The notes: generated from the sequence alone by a model not told the origin. Shown: positions 6,436 through 13,876, numbered from the stretch's first letter. The stretch: 16,171 nt of DNA from an archaeon (GCA_002688965.1 NZEE01000049.1:179-16349); one strand, 5' to 3'. Translations and numbers: made by a program.

Positions 6436-6461
6436 AATCGTTAATAAACGAAGTAAATTTC

Positions 6462-6469
6462 TTTAAATT
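6462..6469 (+). promoter_or_regulatory. TATA box of the ferredoxin gene
   Basis: TTTAAATT in the 79-base gap 6436-6514. It predicts a start near 6492 and a short leader carrying GTGA at 6507-6510. The ferredoxin may thus have its own promoter besides read-through from the isc genes. Confidence 0.45.
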
Positions 6470-6514
6470 ACTTGTCATCTATGATTTGAATACTGTTAAT
6501 CAAGATGTGATAAA

Positions 6515-6694
6515 ATGGCTAAAGTAAAAATTGATGAAGATGCATGTATAGGATGCGGTACTTGTGCTGCTGTTTGCGAAATAGCATTTGAAATGAAAGA
6601 TGGAAAAGCTAAAGCAAAAAAAGGCGCAGAAAATGCAGAATGTACAAAAAAAGCAATAGATGCATGTCCAGTTGACTGCATTAAGTTAGAATAA
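6515..6694 (+). CDS. Ferredoxin, single [4Fe-4S] cluster
   Basis: A 59-residue electron carrier. Cys11, Cys14 and Cys17 (CIGCGTC) plus Cys51 (followed by Pro) are the four cluster ligands. Cys21 and Cys43 sit where the Pyrococcus furiosus ferredoxin has its disulfide-forming pair, and an additional Cys55 is present. Residue 22 is Glu where a Pro normally follows the fourth Cys. The second half lacks a CxxCxxC, so this is not the two-cluster clostridial type. GTGA at 6507-6510 serves as ribosome binding site, 4 bases before ATG. Its place behind the isc genes makes it a likely client or electron donor for cluster assembly (inference). Confidence 0.93.
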   Translation: MAKVKIDEDACIGCGTCAAVCEIAFEMKDGKAKAKKGAENAECTKKAIDACPVDCIKLE

Positions 6695-6713
6695 ATTCTA
6701 ATATTTTTCTAAA
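6695..6713. terminator. Convergent AT-rich gap between ferredoxin and MFS genes
   Basis: The 19 bases between the two stops contain attttt, a short T run that could end the ferredoxin transcript. There is no stem-loop. Confidence 0.25.
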
Positions 6714-7886
6714 CTAATTTGTTAGTTTTAATGATATAGCTAATATAGCAGTAATTCCTCCCGATAAAAGAAATACTGTGTTTAATCCAAAGAATTGTGC
6801 TATAATACCCATTGATAATGGACCAATAATCATTCCAACATGCTTTGACATTTGAAATGCTCCTGTAAGTTCATCTTCATGTTTTACAGGAAAAATATCT
6901 GATGAATAACCTTCATTATTAACTAACATACTTTCTAATAACAGAAACTGTACAAAAATTATAGGAAATAATAGTATAAGACTGGTAACAAAAAATAATA
7001 ATATAAATAATGGAATAGAAGCAACTGACAACCAGAACATTATTTTTTTCTTTCCAATCTTATCTCCGAGTTCAGCAAATTTATATTGCAATAACCCAGG
7101 AGATCTATGAAATATTGCTATCATTCCAATTGCAAAAATACTTCCTCCAAGACTTTCCGTAAATAAAGGAAGAGCCATGATAAGTCCTGTAGATATTGTA
7201 ACAATAGGCAATGCAAATATCATTGGTTCATATATCTTTTTGTTAAAATGAAGCATTTTCCTTATATTAACTTTTTCACGATGATTAATTTTTTTAGTTG
7301 TTTTTAAGAAAAATGCTGTTATCATTGTTCCTATAGCTGAAACATAAAATAATATACTTATATTAATTAAACCAATTTGCATTAAAACAAAGGTTCCAAC
7401 AAATGTTCCTATTATTCCTCCAATCAAAACAGCTATAGAAAATACAGAAAAACTTTCACTATGAAGTTTTTTTGGGGATAAAAAACGTATCTTTATTCTA
7501 GCAGCATCCCATGTAAATGGAACACTTAACCCATCAACTAGTCTTGCACTAATAAGACCACCTATACTTGGAAACAACCCATACAATATAGCTGCAATAG
7601 TCCTAACAACCATTCCAATTGTCATAGAAAATCGACTTCCAAACTTTCCAACAAATGAAGATACAGGAAGATCTGTAAATACCATTATTATTCCAAACAA
7701 AGAGAATATTATACCAGTTCCAGCAAACCCACCCACAATATTATTAAGATAAATTGGTATAAACGGTTCTACAAGTGAAATGAATAATACAAAAAACAAG
7801 AATAAAACAGAGATTTTCTTGATTTCTGTGGGTATTTTACTAAAATTCTTTATTTTAACAATTCCTAAACTAAAATGACGATGCAT
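6714..7886 (-). CDS. MFS transporter (substrate unknown)
   Basis: A 390-residue secondary transporter with about twelve hydrophobic helices in two six-helix halves (about 24-194 and 221-387) joined by a basic cytoplasmic loop. The 2-3 loop VGKFGSRFS and the 8-9 loop LGDKIGKKK are the paired motif A sequences of the major facilitator superfamily. The short TM4-5 loop holds FTWDAARIKIRF, and loop 10-11 holds SSDIFPVKHEDELTGAFQ, of the kind seen in drug/H+ antiporter-like members. The substrate cannot be told. The ATG at 7886 is 25 bases from a TATA box centre, so the mRNA is probably leaderless. It converges on the ferredoxin gene and diverges from the AMMECR1-like gene. Confidence 0.9.
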   Translation of the reverse strand: MHRHFSLGIVKIKNFSKIPTEIKKISVLFLFFVLFISLVEPFIPIYLNNIVGGFAGTGIIFSLFGIIMVFTDLPVSSFVGKFGSRFSMTIGMVVRTIAAILYGLFPSIGGLISARLVDGLSVPFTWDAARIKIRFLSPKKLHSESFSVFSIAVLIGGIIGTFVGTFVLMQIGLINISILFYVSAIGTMITAFFLKTTKKINHREKVNIRKMLHFNKKIYEPMIFALPIVTISTGLIMALPLFTESLGGSIFAIGMIAIFHRSPGLLQYKFAELGDKIGKKKIMFWLSVASIPLFILLFFVTSLILLFPIIFVQFLLLESMLVNNEGYSSDIFPVKHEDELTGAFQMSKHVGMIIGPLSMGIIAQFFGLNTVFLLSGGITAILAISLKLTN

Positions 7887-7906
7887 AATATTAATTTTAC
7901 TTTCGG

Positions 7907-7915
7907 TATAAATAT
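7907..7915. promoter_or_regulatory. Single TATA box centred between two divergent genes
   Basis: TATAAATAT lies exactly in the middle of the 49-base gap 7887-7935. Its centre (7911) is 25 bases from the ATG of the plus-strand gene (7936) and 25 bases from the ATG of the minus-strand gene (7886). Read on either strand it is a good TATA box (ATATTTATA on the other). The purine-rich CAAAAG beside it favours the minus direction as BRE. Confidence 0.65.
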
Positions 7916-7935
7916 CTTTTGACTAATGATTAATC

Positions 7936-8451
7936 ATGATTTCCGAGCAAAGTAGCAAAGTTCTCATAGAATTTGCAAGAAAAGTCATTGAAGAATATGT
8001 TAAAAATAAAAAAGAAACAGATCCACCCGTTGTATTTTCAGAAGAACTAAAGAGTAAGCATGCATTAATTCTTAGATTAATGAAAGGTAATGAAATTATC
8101 GGAAAAGCGAGTTTTCCAGATCCAACTATGCCACTACTGAACGCAATTAAAGAAGCAGTAGTATCTGCATCTCAAGATATAAAGCAAGAAGAGCTTGCTC
8201 AAATTAAAATAGAAATATCAATTTTATCAGAACTAACTGAAGTTACAGTATTCAATATAAAACAAGGTGATGGAGTTATGATAAAAAAAGAACCTAACTC
8301 AGGATTATTCTTACCAGATGAATGGAATAATTTTGAAAATAAAAACGAATTAATGAATGCTCTGTCATTAAAAGCTGGATTGTCACCAAGTGCATGGAGA
8401 AGTAGAAATGTAAAATGTTATTCATTTTCTGTGCAGACAATAAAAGAATAA
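7936..8451 (+). CDS. AMMECR1-family protein lacking the LRGCIG motif
   Basis: 171 residues, aligned by eye to AMMECR1/AmmeMemoRadiSam A: an N-terminal helix (SSKVLIEFARKVIEEYV), a short central barrel, AIKEAVVSASQD (70-81), then KIEISILSEL (91-100), GDGVMI (111-116), GLFLPDEW (123-130) and LSLKAGLSPSAW (143-154) with a VKCYSFSV end. The family's most conserved element, LRGCIG, reads EIIGKA (53-58), so its Cys and Arg are missing. The second common Cys (TCLKAG) is also replaced by Leu-Ser. The biochemical role of the family is uncertain; an enzymatic role tied to radical SAM and Memo proteins has been proposed. This copy is a divergent member, perhaps non-catalytic. It is probably leaderless, and its stop touches that of the convergent dehydrogenase gene. 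Confidence 0.85.
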   Translation: MISEQSSKVLIEFARKVIEEYVKNKKETDPPVVFSEELKSKHALILRLMKGNEIIGKASFPDPTMPLLNAIKEAVVSASQDIKQEELAQIKIEISILSELTEVTVFNIKQGDGVMIKKEPNSGLFLPDEWNNFENKNELMNALSLKAGLSPSAWRSRNVKCYSFSVQTIKE

Positions 8452-9579
8452 TTACTTTTTGCAAACCTTACATTTTTCCATTATTCTCTTTTTAGCGATT
8501 TTCATAGCAACCTCTCTTGTAACACAATCTTTATTACATTTTTCAAGAACAAATTTAGTATTTTTTGTAATTTTCTTTTCAACTTCTTCAAACATCCTCC
8601 TAACAAGATGTTCATAATCTCTATTTTTCCCTGTATGAACGTATTCAATATAAGAAGATATTACACCACCAGCATTTGCAACAAAGTCAGGTATAATTAA
8701 TTTCTTATGATTCATTTGTAAATGTTTTTCAACTTCATTACTCATAGGAATATTCGAACCTTCTATAATTAATCCAGGTTTAACACCATGCATATTGCTT
8801 TCTGTAATTAAATCTGGTATTGCCGCTGTTATGAGAACATCAGCATTTACACTGATTATATTTTCATTTGCTAATCTTTTTCCAGGACAGTTTACAACAG
8901 AACCAGTTTTTTCTTTTATTTTTTTAATACTATCAAAATCAATTCCAGTTTTATTATAAATAACACCTTTTGAATCTGAAACCGCCACAAGTTTTCCACC
9001 AGCTTCTGAAAGATACTTTGCAGCAAATTCACCAACATTTCCAAAACCTTCAATAGCAATTGTAACATTTTTCATATCTTTACCAAGATGTTCCAAAGCA
9101 ACTTTAGTTGCATGGAAAACTCCAAATCCAGTAGAACCTAATTCATGTGGTAACCCACCCATGATTCTTGGTTTACCAGTACAAGATTTCATAGAACCAT
9201 TTGATTTTGCAAAAACAGCCATCTCATGCTCAGCCATATTCATATCTGGAGCTGCAATATATTCTTTAGGAGATAATTCACCAATAGATTTAGCAAATGC
9301 TTTTATCATTTCATCTTTATGTTTTTGAGTAATATGCTTTGGATCAGCAATGATTCCAGCTTTAGCGCCACCAAAAGGGAGATCTGCTAAAGCATTTTTT
9401 AATGACATTGCTCTTGCAAGTTTCATAACTTCCTCAATTGATACTGTAGGGGTCATTCTTATTCCACCCTTACCAGGACCAAGTGCAGTATTATCAATAA
9501 CAACAAACCCTTCAGTTCCAGTTTTTGGGTGGTGTATCTCAACAATTTTTTCAGGACCAATGTCATCAAACGCTGTCAT
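8452..9579 (-). CDS. Glu/Leu/Phe/Val-type amino acid dehydrogenase
   Basis: NAD(P)-dependent oxidative deaminase linking an amino acid (Glu or a branched-chain one) to its 2-oxo acid. 375 residues, shorter than hexameric GDH of about 415. Domain I has GPGKGGIR (35-41, Lys37), SLKNA (Lys61), PFGGAKAG (68-75, catalytic Lys73) and AAPDMNM (109-115, Asp112). The Rossmann domain has EGFGNVG (177-183) and the VSDSKG turn. GSNIPMS replaces the commoner GANGPTT, so substrate choice is open. An unusual cysteine-rich C-terminus, C348-x3-C352 and C370-x2-C373 just before the end, is not a standard part of the fold. GTGAT precedes the ATG. Last gene of glutaredoxin - trxB - dehydrogenase, 23 bases after trxB. 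Confidence 0.92.
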   Translation of the reverse strand: MTAFDDIGPEKIVEIHHPKTGTEGFVVIDNTALGPGKGGIRMTPTVSIEEVMKLARAMSLKNALADLPFGGAKAGIIADPKHITQKHKDEMIKAFAKSIGELSPKEYIAAPDMNMAEHEMAVFAKSNGSMKSCTGKPRIMGGLPHELGSTGFGVFHATKVALEHLGKDMKNVTIAIEGFGNVGEFAAKYLSEAGGKLVAVSDSKGVIYNKTGIDFDSIKKIKEKTGSVVNCPGKRLANENIISVNADVLITAAIPDLITESNMHGVKPGLIIEGSNIPMSNEVEKHLQMNHKKLIIPDFVANAGGVISSYIEYVHTGKNRDYEHLVRRMFEEVEKKITKNTKFVLEKCNKDCVTREVAMKIAKKRIMEKCKVCKK

Positions 9580-9602
9580 CTAATCACAGAAATAGATTAC
9601 AA

Positions 9603-10502
9603 TTACTGGTTTAAATAATTGTACACGCCATAAGCTGCAATTGCTCCATCAGAACATGCAGTTACACATTGTCTTAATACAGTATTAGTAACATCTCCTG
9701 CAGCAAAAACACCTTTTACATTTGTTTCTTTCATCTCATTAACTACAATTTTTTTATCAACAACTTTGATATCTAACTGTTCAGCAAGTTCAGAAGAAGG
9801 TAAATGTCCAATTTCTACAAAAACACCATCAAGTTTCATAATATCATCATTTTGTAAAACAATATTTTTCAGAAGATGATTTCCATTAAATCGTTTAACT
9901 TTAGTATTAAGCATTATTTTAACTTTTTTGTTAGCTTCCATTCTTTTGATATAAATCCGTTCTGTTTTTAGTTGATCTCCTCTATACATTAGATATACTT
10001 TTTTTGCATATTGTGCAAGAAGCATAACTGCTTGAGCAGCAGATTCACCACCACCAACAACACCAACTGTTTTGTTTCTATACATAGGTGCATCACAAGT
10101 AGCGCAGTAATGAATACCTTTTCCTTCATATTTTTTTTCACCAGGTATCTCTAATTTACGTCTTTTACTTCCAGAAGCAATTATCAGAGACTTTGCGCTA
10201 TAAGTTTTATTCTTAGTTTTAACTTTGAAAATAGTATCTTTACCTTTTTTAGTTTTTGCAACAGATTTTACTTCTTCTGTTTTTATTGGAACTTCAAGAT
10301 CTTCTACATGGTCCTTAAAATTTTTCATTAGTTGAAATCCATGAATAGATTTAATACCTGACCAATTTTCAACTGGTTCAGCTTCATTCATTAATCCACC
10401 AACATCTTCAGAAATTATTATAGTATCAAGACCATATCTAGCAGCATATATTCCAGCGGTCATTCCTGCAGGACCTGCTCCTACAATTATTAAATCATGC
10501 AT
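9603..10502 (-). CDS. trxB: Thioredoxin reductase-like flavoprotein
   Basis: FAD enzyme that reduces thioredoxin/glutaredoxin-like proteins with NAD(P)H. The 299 residues show the FAD dinucleotide fold GAGPAG (8-13), the redox pair CATC (Cys133, Cys136) in HYCATCDAPM, the pyridine nucleotide fold GGGESAAQ (150-157) and the second FAD motif GVFAAGDVT (264-272). The usual HRR NADPH-phosphate motif reads YRGDQLKTER, so NADPH preference is not certain. GGAG at 10511-10514, 8 bases before the ATG, is the ribosome binding site. It lies 16 bases behind the glutaredoxin gene, its likely partner, and ahead of the dehydrogenase that could supply reducing power. Confidence 0.95.
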   Translation of the reverse strand: MHDLIIVGAGPAGMTAGIYAARYGLDTIIISEDVGGLMNEAEPVENWSGIKSIHGFQLMKNFKDHVEDLEVPIKTEEVKSVAKTKKGKDTIFKVKTKNKTYSAKSLIIASGSKRRKLEIPGEKKYEGKGIHYCATCDAPMYRNKTVGVVGGGESAAQAVMLLAQYAKKVYLMYRGDQLKTERIYIKRMEANKKVKIMLNTKVKRFNGNHLLKNIVLQNDDIMKLDGVFVEIGHLPSSELAEQLDIKVVDKKIVVNEMKETNVKGVFAAGDVTNTVLRQCVTACSDGAIAAYGVYNYLNQ

Positions 10503-10518
10503 TTTTTTGTCTCCTTAA

Positions 10519-10761
10519 TTATTTTAACGCTTTTTCCAATTTGTCCTTGTCAAAACCAACTATTACAGTTTCACCGTCTTTTCCAGGTATGATTGATACA
10601 GGAACGCCCATTTGATGACTTTTATCCATAAGCTCTTTTACATATTCCTCGCTTTTGGAAACGTCTTTTTCTTCAAATTCAATTTTCTTTTCCTTTAACC
10701 AATCAGTCAACATATGGCAAAAATGGCATGTTGGTGATGTATATATCGTAACTTTAGTCAT
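10519..10761 (-). CDS. Glutaredoxin/thioredoxin-like protein, CHFC active site
   Basis: An 80-residue thioredoxin-fold protein: strand KVTIYTS, active site TCHFC (Cys12, Cys15), helix, EFEEKDVSKS strand region, MGVPVSIIP with the cis-Pro loop, and a GFDKDKL end. This is the small glutaredoxin/NrdH-like layout used by archaea with a dedicated reductase. ATG 10761 is preferred to ATG 10767 because GAGGTG at 10770-10775 is 8 bases from the former and only 2 from the latter. First gene of the operon with trxB and the dehydrogenase. It is probably reduced by TrxB, since no glutathione genes are in view. Confidence 0.92.
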   Translation of the reverse strand: MTKVTIYTSPTCHFCHMLTDWLKEKKIEFEEKDVSKSEEYVKELMDKSHQMGVPVSIIPGKDGETVIVGFDKDKLEKALK

Positions 10762-10800
10762 TTTCATAACACCTCTATTTCAAATTTGATAAATACTAAC

Positions 10801-10809
10801 ATATTTATA
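10801..10809 (-). promoter_or_regulatory. TATA box of the glutaredoxin-trxB-dehydrogenase operon
   Basis: TATAAATAT on the minus strand, the same nine bases as the box at 7907-7915. The predicted start near 10779 gives a leader of about 18 bases that contains the GAGGTG ribosome binding site. Confidence 0.6.
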
Positions 10810-10833
10810 GTTGATATTCAACAGAACGTTAAT

Positions 10834-13206
10834 TTAAGCGCCAAGAAGTTTTTTAATCTTTTCATTGAGCTCCTTTTTCATCTTTTGTCGTTCAGCAGAT
10901 ATCTTCTGATTATATTCACTCTGTAAAGCCGCTCTGCGACTCGCAAGTTCATCTTTCATATCCATTTCTAATTCTACTCTTCTTTTTTCATACTGACCAA
11001 CTAATCTTTTCTTTTGATGCTCAATTACCTTTTTGAATTCCCCACGAAGTACTTTTTCAAGCATATTTTTTTCTTTCTCTAATTCACTTCTAGTCATTTG
11101 TTCAAGTTGTGATATTCTACCAGAATAATCTTTTTGTATTGATGAAACTTCTGAATTCTTTTTTCTTTCCATTTCTAATTTTATTTGATTTTTCTTTGTA
11201 TTTATTTCATTCTTAGAAGCAATGTCTTGTTCTTGTTTAAGTTTAGAAAGAACACTTTCATTGGTTTTTTCAAGTTGAGATTTAATTGTCTTTGTACGCA
11301 ATCCAACTGCAGATTTTATTTTTCCGGATATAGTTTTTTTAAGTAAAGCTTCCTTAGATTTATATTTTCCAGCAAGCGCACTTTCCTTAGATTTATATTG
11401 CGAATTTAATTTATTTTGAAGTTTAATTTCATAATTCTTAATATGATTTGCTAGCACAACTTTATTTTTTGATTTGTCTGCAGAAAGTTTTCTATCATAT
11501 TCTTTCTTAGCCAAAGCTTTAGATTTTTCAAGTTCATTTTCATTTACTATTATAAGATGCTGATATTTCTTTTTTATCGCAACATGTTGTTTTTCAAGAA
11601 CAGCTTTTCTTTTTAATATATACTGATTAAGATCATCGAGTGATTCTCTTTTTGCAAGTTTGGTTTCTTCATTAGATTTCTGAACAATGAAACCTGCTTG
11701 TTTTTTAGCATCTGCCATAACCTTAAGTTTTGATTTCTGAACATCTTTTTTCTGTTTTGCTAAAATCTTTCTATACACATTAAGTTTCTTAGAATAATCA
11801 GAACTTATTTTCCTTCTTTCTGACGCGACTAAAGATTTTAATTTAACATTCATCTTTCCTTTCAGAACCTCTGCTTCTCTTTTCATCTTAAGTTTATGAT
11901 TAATACTTAATTGCCCACGAGTTTGTTTTATTTTTGTATTAGCATTTTGAAGTATAACTCTTTTATCAGAAGCAAGTTTATTGATTAATTTTCTTTTATC
12001 CTCAATCAGAACTTTTCTTTTAGAAGCAACTGAAGCTAAAGAAGCCCGTTGTTTTTGTTGAATAATCTTAAGTTTTGTATCTAACGCTTTAGCTTTTTGA
12101 ATATCTTTTGCAATCATAAGCTTAGCTTTATTTGCTAAAACAATACGTGATTGTTGTAAAGCTTGTCGTTGCTTTGCAATAAGTAATCTATCTTTTTTCA
12201 CTGTAGCTGAATGAGATTTTTTCAAAGCTTCTTTTTGTTTTGCAATTGATAATTTAGATCTTGCTAAAGAAGATTGCATTCTTTTACGAGAAGCTAACTC
12301 CCTTTTAGAAACTAACTCCATTTTTTTCCGTAACAATTTTTGTTCTTTTTCATGCATAGCAGTCAAATGAGCACGTTCTTTTACACGTGCGATTGTTTCT
12401 TTTTTCCTTTCATTTGCAATCAATATTTTATATCGCGCATTCAAAGCACTAGTTTTCTTTCTATATTCTGCGACGAGAGATTTTTTTCTATCACCAATAG
12501 TCTTTGCGGTTTTTGAATTTAATTTATGTCTAAGAGCAGTAATCTTATTTTTTTGAGAAAGTTGTAGAGCAGCAATGCGTTCTTGTCTTGATTTTTCAAT
12601 TTCTTTGATTCTCTTAAACATTTTTTCATCTGTATTTCTTTGAATTTCTAAACGAGATCTTCGCACATCATTTTCTTTATTTTTTTGTAATCGATGTTTC
12701 TCACGAACAAGTTCTTGTTTTTTCAAAGCTTCTAGTTCTCGTTTCTTAGCTTCTGTTTTCTTATAAAGTTCATTCTTTTTCCTATGTAATTCTCGCGTAA
12801 CCTCTAATTTCTTACGAGCAGCATCTTTCTGAGCTGTTTTAATCATACGTTGCTGTTGTTTTTTCAAATAAGTTTGTTTTCTTTTAACAATTACACCTAA
12901 TTCCTGCTTTAATCCAGACTCAATTTTATTTAATTCAGTATCAACTGCTCTAGAAACATTAATATCTGTAGCTGTCTTTACATGAATAGATTTTTTCTTT
13001 TGAACATGTTTAGAAACACTTTTCCTGTGTTTTTTATGAATTTTTTTCTTATGTTTAGTTTTCCTTTTCTTTGGTGTTGATTTAGTCACAGATTTTTTAG
13101 GAACAACTCTAACTTTTATTTTTTTCACAGGTTTTCTCACTATTTTTTTCTTTTCTTGAGATTTCTTTCCGTAAATAAATCTATTAAATACACTTTGTTG
13201 TGCCAT
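10834..13206 (-). CDS. Giant coiled-coil protein with basic N-terminal head
   Basis: 790 residues from ATG 13206, which has GTGG 5 bases before it; the GTG at 13215 is less likely. After a short MAQQSVFNRFIYG start comes a histone-tail-like region (about 14-77) of Lys, Arg and His. From about residue 88 to the end the protein is almost all Lys, Glu, Arg, Gln, Ala, Leu, Ile and Ser, with no Pro, Cys or Trp that I can find, so one very long helix or coiled coil is expected. Repeats of 11 and 22 residues are visible (for example KYKSKEALLKK after QYKSKESALAG, and successive IAKQ units), suggesting hendecad packing. No membrane segment, signal peptide or ATPase domain is present, so it is not an SMC protein. 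A structural, cytoskeletal or nucleic-acid-bundling role is inference; no family is recognised. Confidence 0.88.
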   Translation of the reverse strand: MAQQSVFNRFIYGKKSQEKKKIVRKPVKKIKVRVVPKKSVTKSTPKKRKTKHKKKIHKKHRKSVSKHVQKKKSIHVKTATDINVSRAVDTELNKIESGLKQELGVIVKRKQTYLKKQQQRMIKTAQKDAARKKLEVTRELHRKKNELYKKTEAKKRELEALKKQELVREKHRLQKNKENDVRRSRLEIQRNTDEKMFKRIKEIEKSRQERIAALQLSQKNKITALRHKLNSKTAKTIGDRKKSLVAEYRKKTSALNARYKILIANERKKETIARVKERAHLTAMHEKEQKLLRKKMELVSKRELASRKRMQSSLARSKLSIAKQKEALKKSHSATVKKDRLLIAKQRQALQQSRIVLANKAKLMIAKDIQKAKALDTKLKIIQQKQRASLASVASKRKVLIEDKRKLINKLASDKRVILQNANTKIKQTRGQLSINHKLKMKREAEVLKGKMNVKLKSLVASERRKISSDYSKKLNVYRKILAKQKKDVQKSKLKVMADAKKQAGFIVQKSNEETKLAKRESLDDLNQYILKRKAVLEKQHVAIKKKYQHLIIVNENELEKSKALAKKEYDRKLSADKSKNKVVLANHIKNYEIKLQNKLNSQYKSKESALAGKYKSKEALLKKTISGKIKSAVGLRTKTIKSQLEKTNESVLSKLKQEQDIASKNEINTKKNQIKLEMERKKNSEVSSIQKDYSGRISQLEQMTRSELEKEKNMLEKVLRGEFKKVIEHQKKRLVGQYEKRRVELEMDMKDELASRRAALQSEYNQKISAERQKMKKELNEKIKKLLGA

Positions 13207-13245
13207 TAATACCACTATTCCCTGAGAAAATAACTAAAAAACTTG

Positions 13246-13253
13246 AATATATA
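13246..13253 (-). promoter_or_regulatory. TATA box of the coiled-coil gene
   Basis: TATATATT on the minus strand, predicting a start near 13224 and a leader of roughly 18 bases before ATG 13206, which includes the GTGG ribosome binding site. Confidence 0.45.
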
Positions 13254-13291
13254 GATTAATTTTTAGAAAATTTTGCATTTGCTTATTGTTT

Positions 13292-13300
13292 TTTATAAAT
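13292..13300 (+). promoter_or_regulatory. TATA box of the tsaC gene
   Basis: TTTATAAAT, centred about 23 bases before ATG 13319 and only about 11 before ATG 13307. A start at or near 13319-13322 is expected, which supports ATG 13319 and a leaderless message. Confidence 0.5.
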
Positions 13301-13318
13301 AACGGAATGAAAACTATC

Positions 13319-13876
13319 ATGAATAACATAAATCAAGCTGTTGAAGCATTAGAAAAAGGAAACATCATAATTTATCCAACAGAAACTTCATATGCACTTG
13401 GAGCAGATGCTACAAATTCTGAAGCAGTGGAAAAAATATTCCAAACTAAGGAAAGAGATAGAGGAAAACCATTATCAATTATTGTCTCTTCTTTAGAAAT
13501 GATTCAAAAATATGCTGAAATTGATGGTAACACAAAGAAATTAATTGAAAAATTCATGCCAGGCCCATTGACACTCATAGTTCCATTAAAAACAGGATTA
13601 GCAGATAATTTATGTAAAGATACGGTTGCTTTCCGTATTTCTTCAAATCAAGTAGCACAAGAATTATGTGAAAAATTTCAAAAACCTATTACAGCTACTA
13701 GTGCTAACTTATCAGGCAATGAACCTATCTACAATATAGATGAAATCAAAAATCAGTTCGATATTCTTATAGTAGATGCTGGAAATCTTCCAAAAAATGA
13801 AGTTTCTACAATTTATGATACAATTTCAAAGAAAGTTCTTCGTCCAGGACCTATTCCTGAGCAAGATATTGTTTAG
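13319..13876 (+). CDS. tsaC: L-threonylcarbamoyladenylate synthase (TsaC/Sua5/YrdC type)
   Basis: Makes threonylcarbamoyl-AMP from Thr, bicarbonate and ATP, the first step of t6A37 modification of ANN-decoding tRNAs. The 185-residue single YrdC domain shows YPTETSYALGADATN (19-33), the K-x-R-x-R-x-KPL nucleotide-binding run (44-52), MPGPLTLIVP, VAFRISSN and TSANLSG (127-133). The C-terminal Sua5 domain is absent, so this is the short TsaC form. ATG 13319 is chosen because the TATA box sits too close to ATG 13307 and overlaps any TTG start near 13286. The last 26 bases overlap the convergent amidase gene. Confidence 0.94.
   Translation: MNNINQAVEALEKGNIIIYPTETSYALGADATNSEAVEKIFQTKERDRGKPLSIIVSSLEMIQKYAEIDGNTKKLIEKFMPGPLTLIVPLKTGLADNLCKDTVAFRISSNQVAQELCEKFQKPITATSANLSGNEPIYNIDEIKNQFDILIVDAGNLPKNEVSTIYDTISKKVLRPGPIPEQDIV

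Noticed and set aside
6438..6451. TCGTT-AATA-AACGA inverted repeat after the DUF1858 gene
   Set aside because: A 5-bp stem with a 4-base loop is too weak for a terminator claim, and its arms do not match the TTAAC/GTTAA operator.
9350..9583. Plus-strand 77-codon ORF opposite the dehydrogenase start
   Set aside because: Proline/Ser-rich antisense shadow of the conserved GPGKGGIR-PFGGAK region; no promoter or ribosome binding site.
13286..13318. TTG start 33 bases upstream for the tsaC protein
   Set aside because: It would begin at or before the TATA box (13292-13300), so it cannot be on the transcript; ATG 13319 fits the family start.
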